This document shows, piece by piece, positions 15,497 through 24,068 of a stretch of 64,000 nucleotides of DNA. The notes under the pieces were generated by a model. That model did no database searches, was not told the DNA's origin, and worked only from the letters and a program-made list of their open reading frames with translations. The DNA is from an uncultured Spirochaetaceae bacterium (GTDB lineage Bacteria > Spirochaetota > Spirochaetia > Sphaerochaetales > Sphaerochaetaceae). Every line of letters begins with the position of its first letter. Position 1 is the stretch's first letter. The stretch covers positions 1 to 64,000 of the forward strand of contig CALXQU010000004.1 in the NCBI GenBank assembly GCA_944390725.1, in the 5' to 3' direction. Both the position numbers and the translations under genes were made by a program.

Positions 15497-16440
15497 ATCA
15501 CTCCCTCCTTGGTTATGATACCCGTGACAAGCGATGGCGGTATGATATCGAAGCACGGATAGAGGGCCTTTGCCTCGGCAGATGCCGTAGGGGTGCCCAT
15601 CGCATGCTTCACTTCCTCTGCATTACGATACTCTATCACGATGTCTTTGTGAACTTTCGTACGGTCGATGGAGAGCGAAAAAGCGTAATAAGGCAGGCCG
15701 AAATACCTTGCGGCGACGGCATCGGAGAGCGTGCCGATCTTATTGACGACGGTCCTGTCGGCAAGGGCGAGGTCGGATGCTGTCATCACCTTGTCCACGA
15801 GCCCCTGGGCCATGACGGCCGCGTTCATGGCGTCGGTGATGATGTAGCACTCGGCGCCTATGGCCCGCAGGCAAGGCTCGGTAAGCCTCGAGCCCTGCAG
15901 ATACGGCCGCGTCTCCGGCACATAGACAGTGACATGCTTGCCGTTCCTTATCGCCTTGGCGACGGAGAGGATGAAGGTATGCTCGGGAAAGCAGCGCGTG
16001 AGGATGCCATCGCCATCGCGTATGAGCGTCTCACCGATATCGGAGATGGCATCATAGAGCAAGTCGTAGTGCCTGAAGGCCTCCTCGACAAGCGCCTCGG
16101 GATCCCCTCCTCCCTGCACCCTGGCAAGCATAGCCTCCAGCGTGCGCTTCATCGTCGTGTTGGTAGGCCTAGCGGAGGACAGGACGGCAACGGCATCCGG
16201 AAGGTCCTCGCCCTGCCTTGTAGCCAGGAGGAAAGCCAGGAGCGCAGCCTCGAGCGGTCCGCCGCCCTGGGTAGCCATCGAGCGTATCGCTTCAGCTACC
16301 TCCGCATAGCCATGACAGCGCACCTCCCTCATCTCGAAGGGGAGGAAGCGCCTGTCGGTGATGACGACATCGCCGCCATCTATCCTTGCGATATTCCCAT
16401 GCCTCAGGAAAGGAGGCAGAAGCTCTTCCATGGAAGCCAT
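15493..16440 (-). CDS. mtnA: MtnA-like methylthioribose-1-phosphate isomerase (eIF2B-related)
   Basis: 315 residues of the eIF2B alpha/beta/delta fold. Signatures are ILTRCFPEHTFI (the catalytic Cys position), ETRPYLQGSRLTEPCLRAIG, and ALADRTVVNKIGTLSDAV (the catalytic Asp position). LPYYAFSLSID follows. This fits methylthioribose-1-phosphate isomerase, which converts the aldose to the ketose in methionine salvage; a ribose-1,5-bisphosphate isomerase-like relative is possible. It is shorter than most MtnA (about 340-360). Its GAGGGAGTGATCTGA end provides the ribosome site of the downstream phosphorylase. Confidence 0.7.
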   Translation of the reverse strand: MASMEELLPPFLRHGNIARIDGGDVVITDRRFLPFEMREVRCHGYAEVAEAIRSMATQGGGPLEAALLAFLLATRQGEDLPDAVAVLSSARPTNTTMKRTLEAMLARVQGGGDPEALVEEAFRHYDLLYDAISDIGETLIRDGDGILTRCFPEHTFILSVAKAIRNGKHVTVYVPETRPYLQGSRLTEPCLRAIGAECYIITDAMNAAVMAQGLVDKVMTASDLALADRTVVNKIGTLSDAVAARYFGLPYYAFSLSIDRTKVHKDIVIEYRNAEEVKHAMGTPTASAEAKALYPCFDIIPPSLVTGIITKEGVI

Positions 16441-16464
16441 GATACCACGCCCGCCGGAAATAAG

Positions 16465-16489
16465 CAGGGCCCCGCGGATGGGGACCCTG
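16465..16489 (-). terminator. Probable terminator after nagA
   Basis: CAGGG-CCCC pairs with GGGG-CCCTG with one bulged A, five bases past the nagA stop. On the minus strand it is followed by CTTATTT. It probably separates the amino-sugar operon from mtnA. Confidence 0.5.
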
Positions 16490-16493
16490 GCAG

Positions 16494-17666
16494 TTACCTT
16501 ATGATCTTGCCGCGCAGGATGATGCCAGATATATCGACATTATCGTCGAATATGAGGATATCCGCATCACGGCCCTCGGCAAGGACGCCCTTGCGGTCAT
16601 CTACGCGCAGCAGATGCGCAGGCACGAGCGTCGCCATCTTGACAGCCTCATAGAGCGGCACATCGGCCAGCTTCACCATGTTGCGCACGAGGCGGTCCGT
16701 CGTCGCCACGCTGCCTGCGAACGCGCTCCTGTCGGGAAGCTTGGCAACGCCATCCTCCTTGATGCACTTGACGCCCTTGCCTATCTGGCCGAGCCAGTAC
16801 TCGCCGTCAGGCATGCCGGCAGCCCTCATGCTGTCGGTGATGAGGCAGATGCGGTCGGAGCCCTTGATCTTGTAGATCAGCTTCAGCAGCTCCGGCGGCA
16901 GGTGGCAGCCATCGGCGATGATCTCGACATACATGTCATCGAGGAGGTAGCCTGCCTCGATAGCCCCTGCCACGCGGTAGGCATTGACCCTCCTGACCGT
17001 CGCCATGCAGGAATAGAAATGGGTCATCAGCTCCACGCCGTTGGCGAATGCATTGAAGATCTGGTGGCAGTCCGCATCGGTATGGGCAGCCGATGAGAGG
17101 ATGCCATGCTTCTTCAGCACGGAGAGGAACCTGTCGGAGCCAGGAAGCTCCACGGCGAATGACCAGCGCCTGATCCTGTCCGTCATCTCCAGCACGCGCT
17201 CATACTCATCCGGGCTGGGGTTGCGGAGATAGCGCGGGTCCTGCGCGCCGCACTGGGATGCCGCGAAATACGGTCCCTCGAGATGGAGGCCGAGGATCTC
17301 AGGGCAGCCATCCTTGACGAGCTCCACGGAATTGAAGAGCCCGATGAAATCGAAGAGCGACTCCTTCGTGCTCGTCATGCTCGTGGGCAGTATCGTGGTG
17401 GTGCCATGCTCGAGATGCGCACGGCAGGCGCCGTAGATATCATCGACGGTGCCATCCATGAAGTCATATCCGCCGGCGCCATGGGTATGCATATCGATGA
17501 AGCCAGGGCTCACATAGCGCCCTCCCGCATCGATGACCTCGGCATCGCTAGGCGACGGGGACTGCCCTATCGTGACATCGGCGATCCTGCCATCCTCGAT
17601 GAGGATGGAGCCTTCCCTCACGCCATATGGGAGCACGAGGCGTCCGTTTACGATCGCTGTCTTCAT
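16494..17666 (-). CDS. nagA: N-acetylglucosamine-6-phosphate deacetylase
   Basis: This amidohydrolase removes the acetyl group from GlcNAc-6-phosphate in the cytoplasm. 390 residues from MKTAIVNGRLV. Motifs are GFIDMHTHGAGGYDFMDG (first metal histidines), LGLHLEGPYFA with the catalytic Glu, ILSSAAHTDAD, THFYSCM, ITDSMRAAGMPDGEYWLG with the catalytic Asp, and LRVDDRKGVLAEGRDADI. The start at 17666 sits behind GAGGAGGGACGGC. It is the last gene of the operon and, with nagB at the other end, converts GlcNAc-6-P to fructose-6-P. Confidence 0.93.
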   Translation of the reverse strand: MKTAIVNGRLVLPYGVREGSILIEDGRIADVTIGQSPSPSDAEVIDAGGRYVSPGFIDMHTHGAGGYDFMDGTVDDIYGACRAHLEHGTTTILPTSMTSTKESLFDFIGLFNSVELVKDGCPEILGLHLEGPYFAASQCGAQDPRYLRNPSPDEYERVLEMTDRIRRWSFAVELPGSDRFLSVLKKHGILSSAAHTDADCHQIFNAFANGVELMTHFYSCMATVRRVNAYRVAGAIEAGYLLDDMYVEIIADGCHLPPELLKLIYKIKGSDRICLITDSMRAAGMPDGEYWLGQIGKGVKCIKEDGVAKLPDRSAFAGSVATTDRLVRNMVKLADVPLYEAVKMATLVPAHLLRVDDRKGVLAEGRDADILIFDDNVDISGIILRGKIIR

Positions 17667-17677
17667 GCCGTCCCTCC

Positions 17678-18439
17678 TCAAAGGCACCTTACCGCGCCGC
17701 GGAAGCGCTCGAGGAACCTGTTGTTCCACTCATCGCCGCCAGGGCAGTTGCCGCTTCTCCATACAGGCGGGTTGATGCCCCTGTTCACGAGGATGTTGAT
17801 GGCCTCGACCACGATGGAATTCATCACATAGGCATTGGCATAGGTGCTGAGGGCGCCGATCTTCTGCTCGAATCCCTCGAGCTCGATCGTGGCGTCGCCG
17901 AGCTTGACCTTGCAGTCGACATGGCAGTCGACGATATCATGCAGGTTCTTCTTCGACGGATGGCGCGCCGGATGGTCAGCCGGGCATGTGGAGGCATGCT
18001 CGACGGAGCTGACGCCGATGACCCTGGCGCCGTTCTTCCTGGCCGTGAGGGCCGCGTCGATGGTCGCGGAATTGATGCCATAGGCATTGACGACGACAAG
18101 GAGGTCACCCTCGCCGATGCCGTAGTCATTGACGACGATGGAGCCATAGCCCGGAAGGCGCTCCGTCTGCATCGACTTGAGGGCGCCTGAGCTGAGCATC
18201 GTCTCCTGGTTGAGGATAGCCGAGATATGCATCAGGCCGCCTGCGCGGAAGAAGACCTCCATCGCCGCGAGGTTGGAATGCCCGCCCGGCCCGAATACGT
18301 ATACGAGCTTATCCGCGGCGACCTGGTCCGCGATCATATGGGCAGCCTGGAGGATGTGCTCCTTCTCCGTCGCCCTTATCTCATCGATGATACCGATGAC
18401 CTCCTTATAGTAGAGATCCATCACTTCGCCTTCCTTCAT
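17678..18439 (-). CDS. SIS-domain sugar-phosphate-binding protein
   Basis: 253 residues with a SIS (sugar isomerase) domain. There is GPGGHSNLAAMEVFFRAGG near residue 50, LVVVNAYGINSATIDAALTARKNGARVIGVSS, and a C-terminal NRGINPPVWRSGNCPGGD. This pattern matches the UPF0309 type found beside amino-sugar genes. SIS domains bind phosphosugars; the role could be isomerase or sensor. It overlaps the upstream gene by four bases and sits 11 bases before nagA. The first ATG has GGAGG seven bases upstream. Confidence 0.8.
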   Translation of the reverse strand: MKEGEVMDLYYKEVIGIIDEIRATEKEHILQAAHMIADQVAADKLVYVFGPGGHSNLAAMEVFFRAGGLMHISAILNQETMLSSGALKSMQTERLPGYGSIVVNDYGIGEGDLLVVVNAYGINSATIDAALTARKNGARVIGVSSVEHASTCPADHPARHPSKKNLHDIVDCHVDCKVKLGDATIELEGFEQKIGALSTYANAYVMNSIVVEAINILVNRGINPPVWRSGNCPGGDEWNNRFLERFRGAVRCL

Positions 18440-19665
18440 GAAAGAGCCTCCTTTATGACTTCCTTTGCCTTGCCCTCAGTACCGAGGGCGAATCTTCCTG
18501 CTATCGCGAAATAGGGGGCCGAGCCGACCGGCTCATAGCCGCCTTCCCTTATCTGCCTGTCATCCGGTATGTAGCCGATCATGCCATCCGAGTAGCCGGA
18601 GAGGATGCATCCCTCCGAGAGCTCCCTTGCGTATGCGGCATAGGAGCGGACGATCTCGCAGTTGGCGAAGAGCATGTCGATGCCGCAGATGCTGAAGCGC
18701 CTGACAGTGAGCCTCTCGCCCTCCGGGCATCCCTTCTTCTCCACCCATTCCATCCAGAGCGAGCGCGTCGCATCATCAAGGGGCGCCGAGAAGTCATGCT
18801 CCACCGGGATATCCCCGGAGGCCGATGCCGGCCTGCCGATCCCGCCGCTGCGCTCCGATGAGCTCCTGATGGCCTCTATGGCATATTCCCCGGCTTCCCT
18901 GCCGAAGGCGATGACACCGCTTCTGGATGCGGGGACGAACCTGTCGCCGAGCACCGAATTGGGCCTCATATCGCCGGTAGCGCCCTGGAGGAAGATGGCC
19001 ATCGAGCCCGGATACTCCTCCTCTATCCTGTCCACGAGGATGCCAGGATAGTCGCGCTGGAGCATGTTCTCATGGGCGAGGTTGGCATGGCAGGGATAGT
19101 GCACGGCAGCTGCGGCCATGCTCCCGTCCTCCTTCCAGAACGAGATTACCGTCATCAGGTGGTCAGCCTCCACGCCATAGTTGGGCAGCATCGCGATACC
19201 GCCATCCCTGGCAACGCGCCTGTCGACATTAAGCGGAGCCTCTGCCATACCGTACCTTGCCGTCACCGAGACCGCACCCTGCCCTGCCGCGGCTATGGTC
19301 TCGGCGGCAATGCCTGCGAGCCTCTCCATATAGGCCCTCTCGCCGTTCTCGAGCGGCGGGATGAAGGCGTTGCCGTTGCCAGGGCCTGAATGGTTATGGG
19401 TCGCCGTGAAGACGACCTCATCGCGGCTATAGCCTATCGTGGCGAGCCTCTCCTCCAGCAGCCCCATCATCTCCGGATTGAACCAGATGAGGTCAGCGGA
19501 GACGATCACGGCCCTGCGCCCGCTCTCCGTATCCGAGAGATGGAGCGCCCTGAGCCAGATATCCTCGTACTTCCCCTCATACGGCCCTGTCCTGTCGGCA
19601 TAGCCGGCCATGCGCACAGGGCTGCCAGGGGTGATCACGGCCCTCGCCGTGCCGCACTTAAGCAT
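18436..19665 (-). CDS. Neutral/alkaline ceramidase-fold protein
   Basis: 409 residues matching the N-terminal zinc-amidase domain of neutral ceramidase: AVITPGSPVRMAGY, a FTATHNHSGPG motif (His90, His92), VHYPCHANLAH (His189, His193), and FLQGATGDMRPN. True ceramidases carry GDVSPN with the nucleophilic Ser. Here residue 234 is Arg, so the classical mechanism is unlikely. No signal peptide is seen, so it is cytoplasmic. Its place between an AGE epimerase and a SIS protein in a nag operon suggests action on an N-acyl amino sugar; that is an inference. Confidence 0.75.
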   Translation of the reverse strand: MLKCGTARAVITPGSPVRMAGYADRTGPYEGKYEDIWLRALHLSDTESGRRAVIVSADLIWFNPEMMGLLEERLATIGYSRDEVVFTATHNHSGPGNGNAFIPPLENGERAYMERLAGIAAETIAAAGQGAVSVTARYGMAEAPLNVDRRVARDGGIAMLPNYGVEADHLMTVISFWKEDGSMAAAAVHYPCHANLAHENMLQRDYPGILVDRIEEEYPGSMAIFLQGATGDMRPNSVLGDRFVPASRSGVIAFGREAGEYAIEAIRSSSERSGGIGRPASASGDIPVEHDFSAPLDDATRSLWMEWVEKKGCPEGERLTVRRFSICGIDMLFANCEIVRSYAAYARELSEGCILSGYSDGMIGYIPDDRQIREGGYEPVGSAPYFAIAGRFALGTEGKAKEVIKEALS

Positions 19666-20926
19666 TCCCTGCCTCCTTCATGCGGTATGAGAGCTCGAGG
19701 ACCTTCATGAAGTCGCGCAGGATATGGAACGGATCCTTCACCGGAAGCGCGACTACCTTCTCCTCGGGCCTGCCATCCCTCATCCTGATCTGTATCCACT
19801 CTCCATGGACCTTGTCCGGGAAGACGGAGAAGGCGTAATCGGCGCCCTTGCGGTAGATCTCGGCGAACTCCTCATCGCCTGTGAGGGAATAGAGGAGCGG
19901 ATACGTGTAGAGGACCTCCGAATGGGGCCACCACAGCTTCATGTCCCATGTGTCGAGGATGAGCGATTCGTACCTGGAGCCTGTCGAGCTGCCCTTCGGG
20001 GCGCCGCCGTCCATGTCGACGAACCTCAGGAGGCCGCCGTGCTCCTCATCCCAGCCGAGCCTGAAGACGGACTTGGCGATCGCTGCGATGCGGTCGATCC
20101 TGCCGTCCAGGCTGCCGAAGTGCGAGAGGAACTCGACCCAGAACCAGGCATCCTCGATCGTATGTCCGGGATTTATATGCCTGTCAAGGAGATATCCTTC
20201 CCTCCTGTCATCTGTAGAGGCATGCTCGCGGATAAGGTTGCGCGAGCTGTCGTAGAGGCCGTCAAGGATAGACCCGAGGCACTCCCTGCCATATGCGATG
20301 GCATCTGAGGCATCCTCGCCTATCTCATCCTTCATGACGGCGTATTCATCTATCGTATTGATGAGTATCATCGGCACGCCGTGGACGCGGTAGCCTGCGG
20401 GAATCGGATACGGCTCGGTGTTGTATACCCCGCTCCTGACCCTGCTGATGATGCTTTCCGCAAGCCTGTCGGCGATGACGCACTCTTCCTTCCTTCCTGT
20501 AGCCCTTATGTATTCGGATACGCCGATGAGCACGAAGCAGTCCGCGTATATGCTCGCATCGTACTTACCCGATACGGGATCGATGAGATGGCTGCCCTCG
20601 CGTGAGAGGAGATAGCAGCATCTCCATCCATCCATGAAGGCATGCTCCTTGATGAACGAGAACGTGCCTTCCATCCATCTGCCTATCCTATCCCCATCGA
20701 GGCCAGGCAGCAGGCCCTCGCGATGGAGGCGGCTGGCTACGGATACCACCCATAGCCAGCGGCCCTGGGACCACGTGAACTTCTCATCCGACAGCTTCTC
20801 GGAGCCATCGTTGGTGAGGCAGTTCAGGATCCCGCCGTATTCCTCGTCAGCATATGCTGACCAGAAGGGGATGAAATCATCCTCTATAAGCTTCCTGTAC
20901 TGATCGTAAAGCGCTGCGTAATCCAT
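19658..20926 (-). CDS. AGE-family epimerase (N-acylglucosamine 2-epimerase type)
   Basis: 422 residues of the (alpha/alpha)6-barrel family that interconverts GlcNAc and ManNAc or related sugars. Signatures include WSQGRWLWVVSVASRL, a GHTIEDAWFWVEFLSHFG block with the catalytic His, and KLWWPHSEVLYTYPLLYS near residue 335. A soluble cytoplasmic enzyme is expected. With the symporter upstream and nagA/nagB in the same unit, conversion of ManNAc-type sugars to GlcNAc is the natural reading. Its 3' end overlaps the ceramidase-fold gene by eight bases. Confidence 0.85.
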   Translation of the reverse strand: MDYAALYDQYRKLIEDDFIPFWSAYADEEYGGILNCLTNDGSEKLSDEKFTWSQGRWLWVVSVASRLHREGLLPGLDGDRIGRWMEGTFSFIKEHAFMDGWRCCYLLSREGSHLIDPVSGKYDASIYADCFVLIGVSEYIRATGRKEECVIADRLAESIISRVRSGVYNTEPYPIPAGYRVHGVPMILINTIDEYAVMKDEIGEDASDAIAYGRECLGSILDGLYDSSRNLIREHASTDDRREGYLLDRHINPGHTIEDAWFWVEFLSHFGSLDGRIDRIAAIAKSVFRLGWDEEHGGLLRFVDMDGGAPKGSSTGSRYESLILDTWDMKLWWPHSEVLYTYPLLYSLTGDEEFAEIYRKGADYAFSVFPDKVHGEWIQIRMRDGRPEEKVVALPVKDPFHILRDFMKVLELSYRMKEAGNA

Positions 20927-20955
20927 GGTGATTCCACCCCCTTTTCGGATCTGCG

Positions 20956-22482
20956 TCAGAGGCTCTTGTCCGAGAGCTTCACCATGAGATCCTCGATCTC
21001 AGGCTTGACTGTCTGATGCAGGACATACTTGTTGATGAGTCCGATTCCGATGTAGAAGAACGCGGACACGAAGAGCGGTGCCGCTATCGCGACGTCGGCT
21101 TCCATCTGGATGCCGCACTTGGTAAGCACGAAGACGCCGAGGCCTGCAATCGTAGAGATGACCGCTGCCTTGCCGTCACTGTACTTGAAGCACGGGAAGA
21201 GGCCGAAGATGAGCGGGATAGCCGTCGGGCCGAGCAGTGCCGCGAACCACGAGAGGATGAGTCCCGTGACTCCGCCGAAGTAATCGTTGAAGAGGGCGAT
21301 CACGACGGTGGCAGCCGTGAAGATAGCTGTCCAGAGACGGGCCTGGAAGAGCTCTTCCTTCTCGGAGAGGTCCTTCATATCAGGCTTGAACACCGGCACG
21401 ATATCCCTTGTGATGACAGCTGCGATGGTGTTGGCATCGGAGTTGCACATCGTCATCGTGTTGGCGAACATCGAAGCAAGCACGAGCCCAACCATGCCGG
21501 TCGGCAGGAACTTGTTCGTGAGCGAAGCGTAAAGCAGGGACTCCGCTGTCTTCTGGTCCATTCCCGGGAAGATGACCGGTCCGACCCACATCGGGAAGAA
21601 GAGGATCAGAGGCCAGAAGAGGTAGAGGGCAGCCGAGAAGAATGCCGACTTCTTGGCATCCTTTCCATCAGGCGTGGAGATATACCTTGCTGCCAGGTTC
21701 CATGTGCCTCCGTTGTAGCTGAAGAACACCGTGAAGAAATAAAGGAGCGTCCACGAGAGCGAGCCCTGTCCGCGGCCTGCGAGGAACACGTCGGTGTTGC
21801 CGGCCGGGAGCGCCTCGAACACGGTGAAGAGGTTGTAGCCATAGTCACCGAGGTGGACAGCCACGCCGATGAAGAGGGCGATACCAGCCGCTACCTGTAC
21901 GATGAACTGCACGAAGTCCGTCCAGAGGTCAGCCATGATGCCGCCGATAGCCATGTAGATGAGGCTGACGAGACCGGATACGAATACTCCGATCCAGAGC
22001 GGCATGCCGGTGAATCCATAGAGCAGGAGGCCGATGGAGACCCACTTGGCGGCTACGTCAAGCAGCTTCGAGCCGATACCCGCGATGGCGACGAGGAGCT
22101 GTGCTGCCTTGTTGTAGCGCATCTGCAGGTATTCCGTGACGCTCTGGATGCCGAGGGCCCTTCTGAGCCTTGGCCAGCGCGGAGCGACAAGGACGGCACC
22201 GACAGCTACGGAGATGGCGATGACGACAGCCCACCAGAAGTAGATGGAGATACCCTGCGAGTACGCGATTCCGGCATATCCTACGAAGACTACGCCTGAG
22301 TAGCCTGATACGTGGTGGGAAATACCGGAAAGCCACCATGGCACCTTTCCGCCGCCTACGAAGAAGTCGGAGGAATTCTTGACCTTCTTGCCGGAAAGGA
22401 TTCCTATGCCGAGAACCAATACGAAGAATGCGACGACGACAAGCCAGTCGAGCCAGTGCATCGTCAGAGTCTCATAACTCAT
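20956..22482 (-). CDS. Sodium:solute symporter (SSS family)
   Basis: 508 residues with about 13 membrane helices. Family features are the N-terminal VVVAFFVLVLGIGILSGKKV, the FFVGGGKVPWWLSGISHHVSGYSGVVFVGYAG segment, and LVLASMFANTMTMCNSDANTIAAVITRDI. This family couples sodium entry to uptake of sugars, sialic acid or other solutes. The operon points to an amino sugar or sialic-acid-like substrate. It ends 30 bases before the epimerase. Confidence 0.88.
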   Translation of the reverse strand: MSYETLTMHWLDWLVVVAFFVLVLGIGILSGKKVKNSSDFFVGGGKVPWWLSGISHHVSGYSGVVFVGYAGIAYSQGISIYFWWAVVIAISVAVGAVLVAPRWPRLRRALGIQSVTEYLQMRYNKAAQLLVAIAGIGSKLLDVAAKWVSIGLLLYGFTGMPLWIGVFVSGLVSLIYMAIGGIMADLWTDFVQFIVQVAAGIALFIGVAVHLGDYGYNLFTVFEALPAGNTDVFLAGRGQGSLSWTLLYFFTVFFSYNGGTWNLAARYISTPDGKDAKKSAFFSAALYLFWPLILFFPMWVGPVIFPGMDQKTAESLLYASLTNKFLPTGMVGLVLASMFANTMTMCNSDANTIAAVITRDIVPVFKPDMKDLSEKEELFQARLWTAIFTAATVVIALFNDYFGGVTGLILSWFAALLGPTAIPLIFGLFPCFKYSDGKAAVISTIAGLGVFVLTKCGIQMEADVAIAAPLFVSAFFYIGIGLINKYVLHQTVKPEIEDLMVKLSDKSL

Positions 22483-22494
22483 ACATACCTCCCG

Positions 22495-23310
22495 TTAATC
22501 TTTATTTCTCCTATATGCCTCGATTTTCTCCACTCTCGAGGATAGGAAATGCTCATTGAAGACTTTCGTCTTTTCCTTATCGCCCTTCTCCATCAGGGCC
22601 TCCGTCTTCTTCACGTAGCTGACCACTTCCTGCTTGGGGAAGTAATCGAGCAGCGCGATGTCCAGCGCGGTGTCGCTCCTCGACACGCGGCTGTTCCAGA
22701 AGAAGAGGCTCAGGAGGAAGAGCAGCATCAGCGCGAACGGCAGCAGCAGGTTGAGCGCCGCCATGCTGAAATACGATGTCAGCACCTGATGGAACGAGAA
22801 GAAAAGCAGGACCACGCTGATGAACAGCATTATCGGCAGGGCGATGAGCGCATACAGCTTCACCGATATGCGCCTTGCATAGCGCAGCACCTCACGCGTG
22901 GCGGCGATGCGCATATACGTCTTCCCTTCGCTTTCCAGCACCTTGGGATTCACCGCGACGGCCGCGGGCTTCCCTCCCATCCTCATCGGGCTCACGACCT
23001 CGGCGATGCGCGTCATGAAGTCATACTCAGCCATCTTCGCCGATGCATAGGCCTCCACGTCCCAGTCAAGCGGGATATCGAGGTCGATGCGCTCGAGGTC
23101 GGCATATGCCTCCTTCCTGTACGGCATGTGGCTGAACTTGCCTATGGCCTTCACGATGGCGAACGCCAGGACGCCGAGGATGAGGACCTGCAGCAGCGGA
23201 TAGCGGCGCGCGAGCACGGCCGCGAGCACCCCGTCAAGGCACATGAGCGGCAGCGTTATCACCATGTAGATCCAGTTGCAGCTTCGCAGGTGTCTCATCC
23301 TATCTCCCAT
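22495..23310 (-). CDS. Membrane protein of unknown function in the amino-sugar operon
   Basis: 271 residues with TM helices at about 14-33 and 40-55, a soluble segment (about 60-150), two further helices (about 152-172 and 182-207), then a charged C-terminal tail. I recognise no family. The central part (YDFMTRIAEVVSP, VAVNPKVLESEGKTYMRI) faintly recalls integral-membrane metallopeptidases, but there is no HExxH, so I do not claim it. It shares one base with the nagB stop and starts the symporter half of the operon, so it may modify or sense transport. Confidence 0.5.
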   Translation of the reverse strand: MGDRMRHLRSCNWIYMVITLPLMCLDGVLAAVLARRYPLLQVLILGVLAFAIVKAIGKFSHMPYRKEAYADLERIDLDIPLDWDVEAYASAKMAEYDFMTRIAEVVSPMRMGGKPAAVAVNPKVLESEGKTYMRIAATREVLRYARRISVKLYALIALPIMLFISVVLLFFSFHQVLTSYFSMAALNLLLPFALMLLFLLSLFFWNSRVSRSDTALDIALLDYFPKQEVVSYVKKTEALMEKGDKEKTKVFNEHFLSSRVEKIEAYRRNKD

Positions 23311-24068
23311 CAGAGCAGCGAAGCCGCTGCCTCATCGACATACATCGAGACGCCGGGTACGGTGCGCAGTATGCTTGCCGGGCATGTTTCCGCCACGGGG
23401 CCTTCCAGAGCGTTCCTCACGGCCTCTGCCTTCTTGTCGGTCGGCACGATGCAGAAGACCTTCCTCGCAGAGACAAGCTCCGGGATCGTCACCGTCATCG
23501 CATGCTGCGGCACGTCATCGAAGGCCGGGAAGCAGCCGTCATGCACCTGCTGCATCCTGCACACGTCATCAAGGCTGACGACCTTCACCGTCTTCGTATC
23601 ATGGAAGTCTGCCACCGCAGGGTCGTTGAAGGCGATATGGCCGTTCTCGCCGATGCCCATGAACGTGATATCGATCTCCTGGGACCTGAGGAGCGCTCCA
23701 TAGCGCTCAGCCTCAGCCTCCGCATCGGGAGCCCTGCCGTTGATGAGGTTGACGCTCCTGAACGGGACCTTGGAGAAGATCGCATCGGTGAGGAAGCGGC
23801 TGAATGCCGGCTTGTCCTCCAGCCCGAGGCCCACATACTCATCCATGTGGTATGCGTTCACGCGGCTCCAGTCTATCCCCTCCTCCTCGATGAGGGCGGC
23901 GAGGAACTCGTTCTGCGATGGAGCTGCCGCGAATATGCAGCTGATCTCATCCTTGGCGGCGAGCATCCCGCGCATCACCATGCCAGCCTCCGCAGCGGCG
24001 GCCTTGCCCATCTCGCTGCGCGTCCCGTAGATCCTCAGGTCTACCTCTCCATAATGCCTTTCAGTCAT
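23310..24068 (-). CDS. nagB: Glucosamine-6-phosphate deaminase
   Basis: This enzyme converts glucosamine-6-phosphate to fructose-6-phosphate and ammonia. 252 residues, with NAYHMDEYVGLG near residue 72 (catalytic Asp), FMGIGENGHIAFNDP near 140 (catalytic His and Asp region), and the phosphate-site AAPSQNEFLAAL in place of the commoner G(L/S)ATGSTP. That last change moves it away from E. coli NagB towards NagB-like deaminases. The gene overlaps the LacI-type regulator upstream by eight bases and the unknown membrane-protein gene downstream by one. Confidence 0.85.
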   Translation of the reverse strand: MTERHYGEVDLRIYGTRSEMGKAAAAEAGMVMRGMLAAKDEISCIFAAAPSQNEFLAALIEEEGIDWSRVNAYHMDEYVGLGLEDKPAFSRFLTDAIFSKVPFRSVNLINGRAPDAEAEAERYGALLRSQEIDITFMGIGENGHIAFNDPAVADFHDTKTVKVVSLDDVCRMQQVHDGCFPAFDDVPQHAMTVTIPELVSARKVFCIVPTDKKAEAVRNALEGPVAETCPASILRTVPGVSMYVDEAAASLL

